6,337 bases of DNA from Sphingomonadaceae bacterium (lineage in GTDB: Bacteria > Pseudomonadota > Alphaproteobacteria > Sphingomonadales > Sphingomonadaceae), in NCBI GenBank assembly GCA_019239785.1, contig JAFAZM010000311.1, positions 1 through 6,337 of the forward strand, read 5' to 3'. Under the pieces are notes generated by a model. The model was not told where the DNA came from, searched no databases, and saw only the letters and a list, made by a program, of their open reading frames with translations. The position numbers and the translations under genes are program-made. This document shows, in pieces, positions 5,213-6,337 of this stretch (its first letter is position 1; every line of letters starts with the position of its first letter).

Positions 5213-6133
5213 TCCACCGCTGCTGATTTGGCCGTTGCGACGGGCCTTACCCACACGCGCGAACGGCCGGCATCGACCCAGAACGGCTTCGCGATGCTGT
5301 TCCTGCTGCTGCTTCTGTTCGCTGCGATCATCGCCGATTTCGGCTGGCTCGCCGCCACCGCCAAGAACGGCAACGGCGCGCTGCCGGGCCTGCTGCTGGT
5401 CGTGCTGATCGTCTCCTTCCTGTTCGTGCTGGTCGGCTTCTATCTGCTGCAGCCGAACCAGGCCGCGGCGATCCTGCTGTTCGGCGATTACAAGGGCACC
5501 GACCGCAAGCACGGGCTCAGGTGGCGGCTGCCGTGGCTGTCGCGGACCAAGATCTCGACCCGCATCCACAACATCACCTCGGAGCGGGTGAAGGTGAACG
5601 ACCTGCGCGGCAATCCGATCGAGATCGCGACCAACGTGGTGTGGCGAGTGACCGACACCGCCCAGGCCCTGTTCGACGTCGCCAATTACATGAAGTTCGT
5701 CGAGATCCAGATCGAAAGCGCGGTGCGCACCATCGCCGGCAAATATCCCTATGACGATATCGAGCATAAGGAGGTCACCCTGCGCGGCGACGCCGAGGTG
5801 GTCAGCGGGGAGCTGGAGCGCGAGCTGCAGGAGCGGGTTTCCCGCGCCGGCATCACCATCGACGAATGCCGCCTCACCCATCTCGCTTATTCGGCCGAGA
5901 TCGCCCAGGCGATGCTGCGCCGGCAGCAGGCCGAGGCGGTGATCGCCGCGCGGCAGAAGATCGTGATCGGCGCCGTTTCGATGGTCGAGAATGCGCTCCA
6001 ATTGCTCTCCGAGAAGAACGTCGTCGACCTGGACGACGAGCGCAAGGCGGCGATGGTCTCGAACCTGATGGTCGTGCTCTGCTCGGAGCGCGACACGCAG
6101 CCGATCGTCAACACCGGCACGCTCTACCAATAG
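5210..6133 (+). CDS. SPFH/band-7 domain membrane protein (stomatin/prohibitin-like)
   Basis: This 307-residue protein has two hydrophobic helices near its N-terminus (about 27-49 and 58-80), joined by a short polar loop, followed by an SPFH/band-7 domain (about 81-245). Recognisable band-7 features include QPNQAAAILLFGDYKGT, GLRWRLPW, ERVKVNDLRGNPIEIATNVVWRVTDT, a helix around VEIQIESAVRTIAGKYPYDD, LERELQERVSRAGITIDECRLTHLAYSAEIAQAMLRRQQAEA (an Ala/Glu/Arg-rich helix) and a short C-terminal tail. The tail lacks the long coiled coil of flotillins. Proteins of this family oligomerise into membrane rings that scaffold proteases or organise membrane microdomains; the specific role of this subfamily is not known to me. 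There is no adjacent NfeD or HflK partner gene in the window. It has its own promoter and strong ribosome binding site, and a ribbon-helix-helix gene follows after nine bases. Confidence 0.92.
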   Translation: MSTAADLAVATGLTHTRERPASTQNGFAMLFLLLLLFAAIIADFGWLAATAKNGNGALPGLLLVVLIVSFLFVLVGFYLLQPNQAAAILLFGDYKGTDRKHGLRWRLPWLSRTKISTRIHNITSERVKVNDLRGNPIEIATNVVWRVTDTAQALFDVANYMKFVEIQIESAVRTIAGKYPYDDIEHKEVTLRGDAEVVSGELERELQERVSRAGITIDECRLTHLAYSAEIAQAMLRRQQAEAVIAARQKIVIGAVSMVENALQLLSEKNVVDLDDERKAAMVSNLMVVLCSERDTQPIVNTGTLYQ

Positions 6134-6142
6134 GCGCGGCCG

Positions 6143-6337
6143 GTGGCCAAAAGCCCCACGCCCTCGCCGAAGAAGGCCTATCCGCTGCGCATCGAGCCCG
6201 ACCTCTGGGCGGCGCTCGAGCGCTGCGCTGCGGCCGACTTCCGCAGCGTGAACGCTCAGATCGAGGTGCTGCTGCGCGAGGCGCTGGGGCGTCGCGGCGT
6301 CAAGGTGGCGCGCGCCGAGCCGCGCAAGCGCGGCCGG
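6143..6337 (+). CDS. Arc/MetJ-type ribbon-helix-helix DNA-binding protein (3' end cut by window)
   Basis: A small frame starts at GTG 6143 and is still open at the window end after 65 codons. It reads MAKSPTPSPKKAYPLRI and onward. The ribbon-helix-helix fold is clear: a basic N-terminal tail, the DNA-contacting beta-strand AYPLRI (residues 12-17), helix A (PDLWAALERCAAAD, 19-32) and helix B with the conserved SVNAQIEVLLREAL (35-48), then a very basic tail rich in Arg and Lys. Proteins of this type bind operators as dimers, usually as repressors. They may act alone or as antitoxins, but no toxin gene is visible up to the window end. The GTG is the only start codon between the preceding stop and the conserved strand. 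No good ribosome binding site is seen, so coupling to the SPFH gene nine bases upstream is likely. Since family members are often about 60-75 residues, little is probably missing. Confidence 0.85.
   Translation, partial: MAKSPTPSPKKAYPLRIEPDLWAALERCAAADFRSVNAQIEVLLREALGRRGVKVARAEPRKRGR

Noticed and set aside
5165..6130. Minus-strand open frame of 321 codons opposite the SPFH gene
   Set aside because: Composition is rich in Asp, His, Gln and Arg, as expected for the complement of a coding frame, and there is no recognisable domain.
6143..6337. Reading the ribbon-helix-helix gene as the antitoxin of a toxin-antitoxin pair
   Set aside because: No toxin frame is visible before it, since the upstream partner is a membrane SPFH protein, and the window ends before any downstream gene. 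A stand-alone regulator is equally possible.

Overview
The window is a very GC-rich stretch (roughly two thirds or more G+C by eye, with strong G/C preference at third codon positions) of a Gram-negative chromosome. The compact tolR-tolA-tolB-pal order, the Pro/Ala-rich TolA, the Sphingomonas-type TolB and Pal sequences and the small Arc-like protein after an SPFH gene all suggest an alphaproteobacterium, most likely of the order Sphingomonadales. This assignment rests on recognition of protein families, not on a database search.

Layout. Positions 1-3079 (+) hold the 3' part of tolR followed by tolA, tolB and pal: most of the Tol-Pal envelope machine, which spans inner membrane, periplasm and outer membrane. 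The first three genes are joined by TGATG junctions, while pal has its own strong ribosome binding site. Positions 3080-3239 hold a nested inverted-repeat element. Its left outer arm, followed by a run of six T on the minus strand, forms a textbook intrinsic terminator for the minus-strand genes. Positions 3240-5077 (-) hold two overlapping genes: an isoaspartyl peptidase/plant-type asparaginase (upstream) and a secreted S1/P1-type zinc nuclease (downstream, overlap ATGA). Positions 5078-5209 are a divergent intergenic region with an AT-rich promoter island. Positions 5210-6337 (+) hold a two-membrane-helix SPFH/band-7 protein, then, 9 bases after its stop codon, a small Arc/MetJ-type ribbon-helix-helix DNA-binding protein that runs off the window end.

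How it works together. TolR/TolA (inner membrane), TolB (periplasm) and Pal (outer-membrane lipoprotein) form one trans-envelope complex needed for outer-membrane constriction and stability. The asparaginase and nuclease are both salvage or degradative hydrolases but act in different compartments. The SPFH + ribbon-helix-helix pair is the least characterised part. A perfect 10-bp palindrome overlaps the predicted -10 box of that operon, so the small regulator may control its own operon. I see no rRNA, tRNA, CRISPR array, transposase or phage gene.
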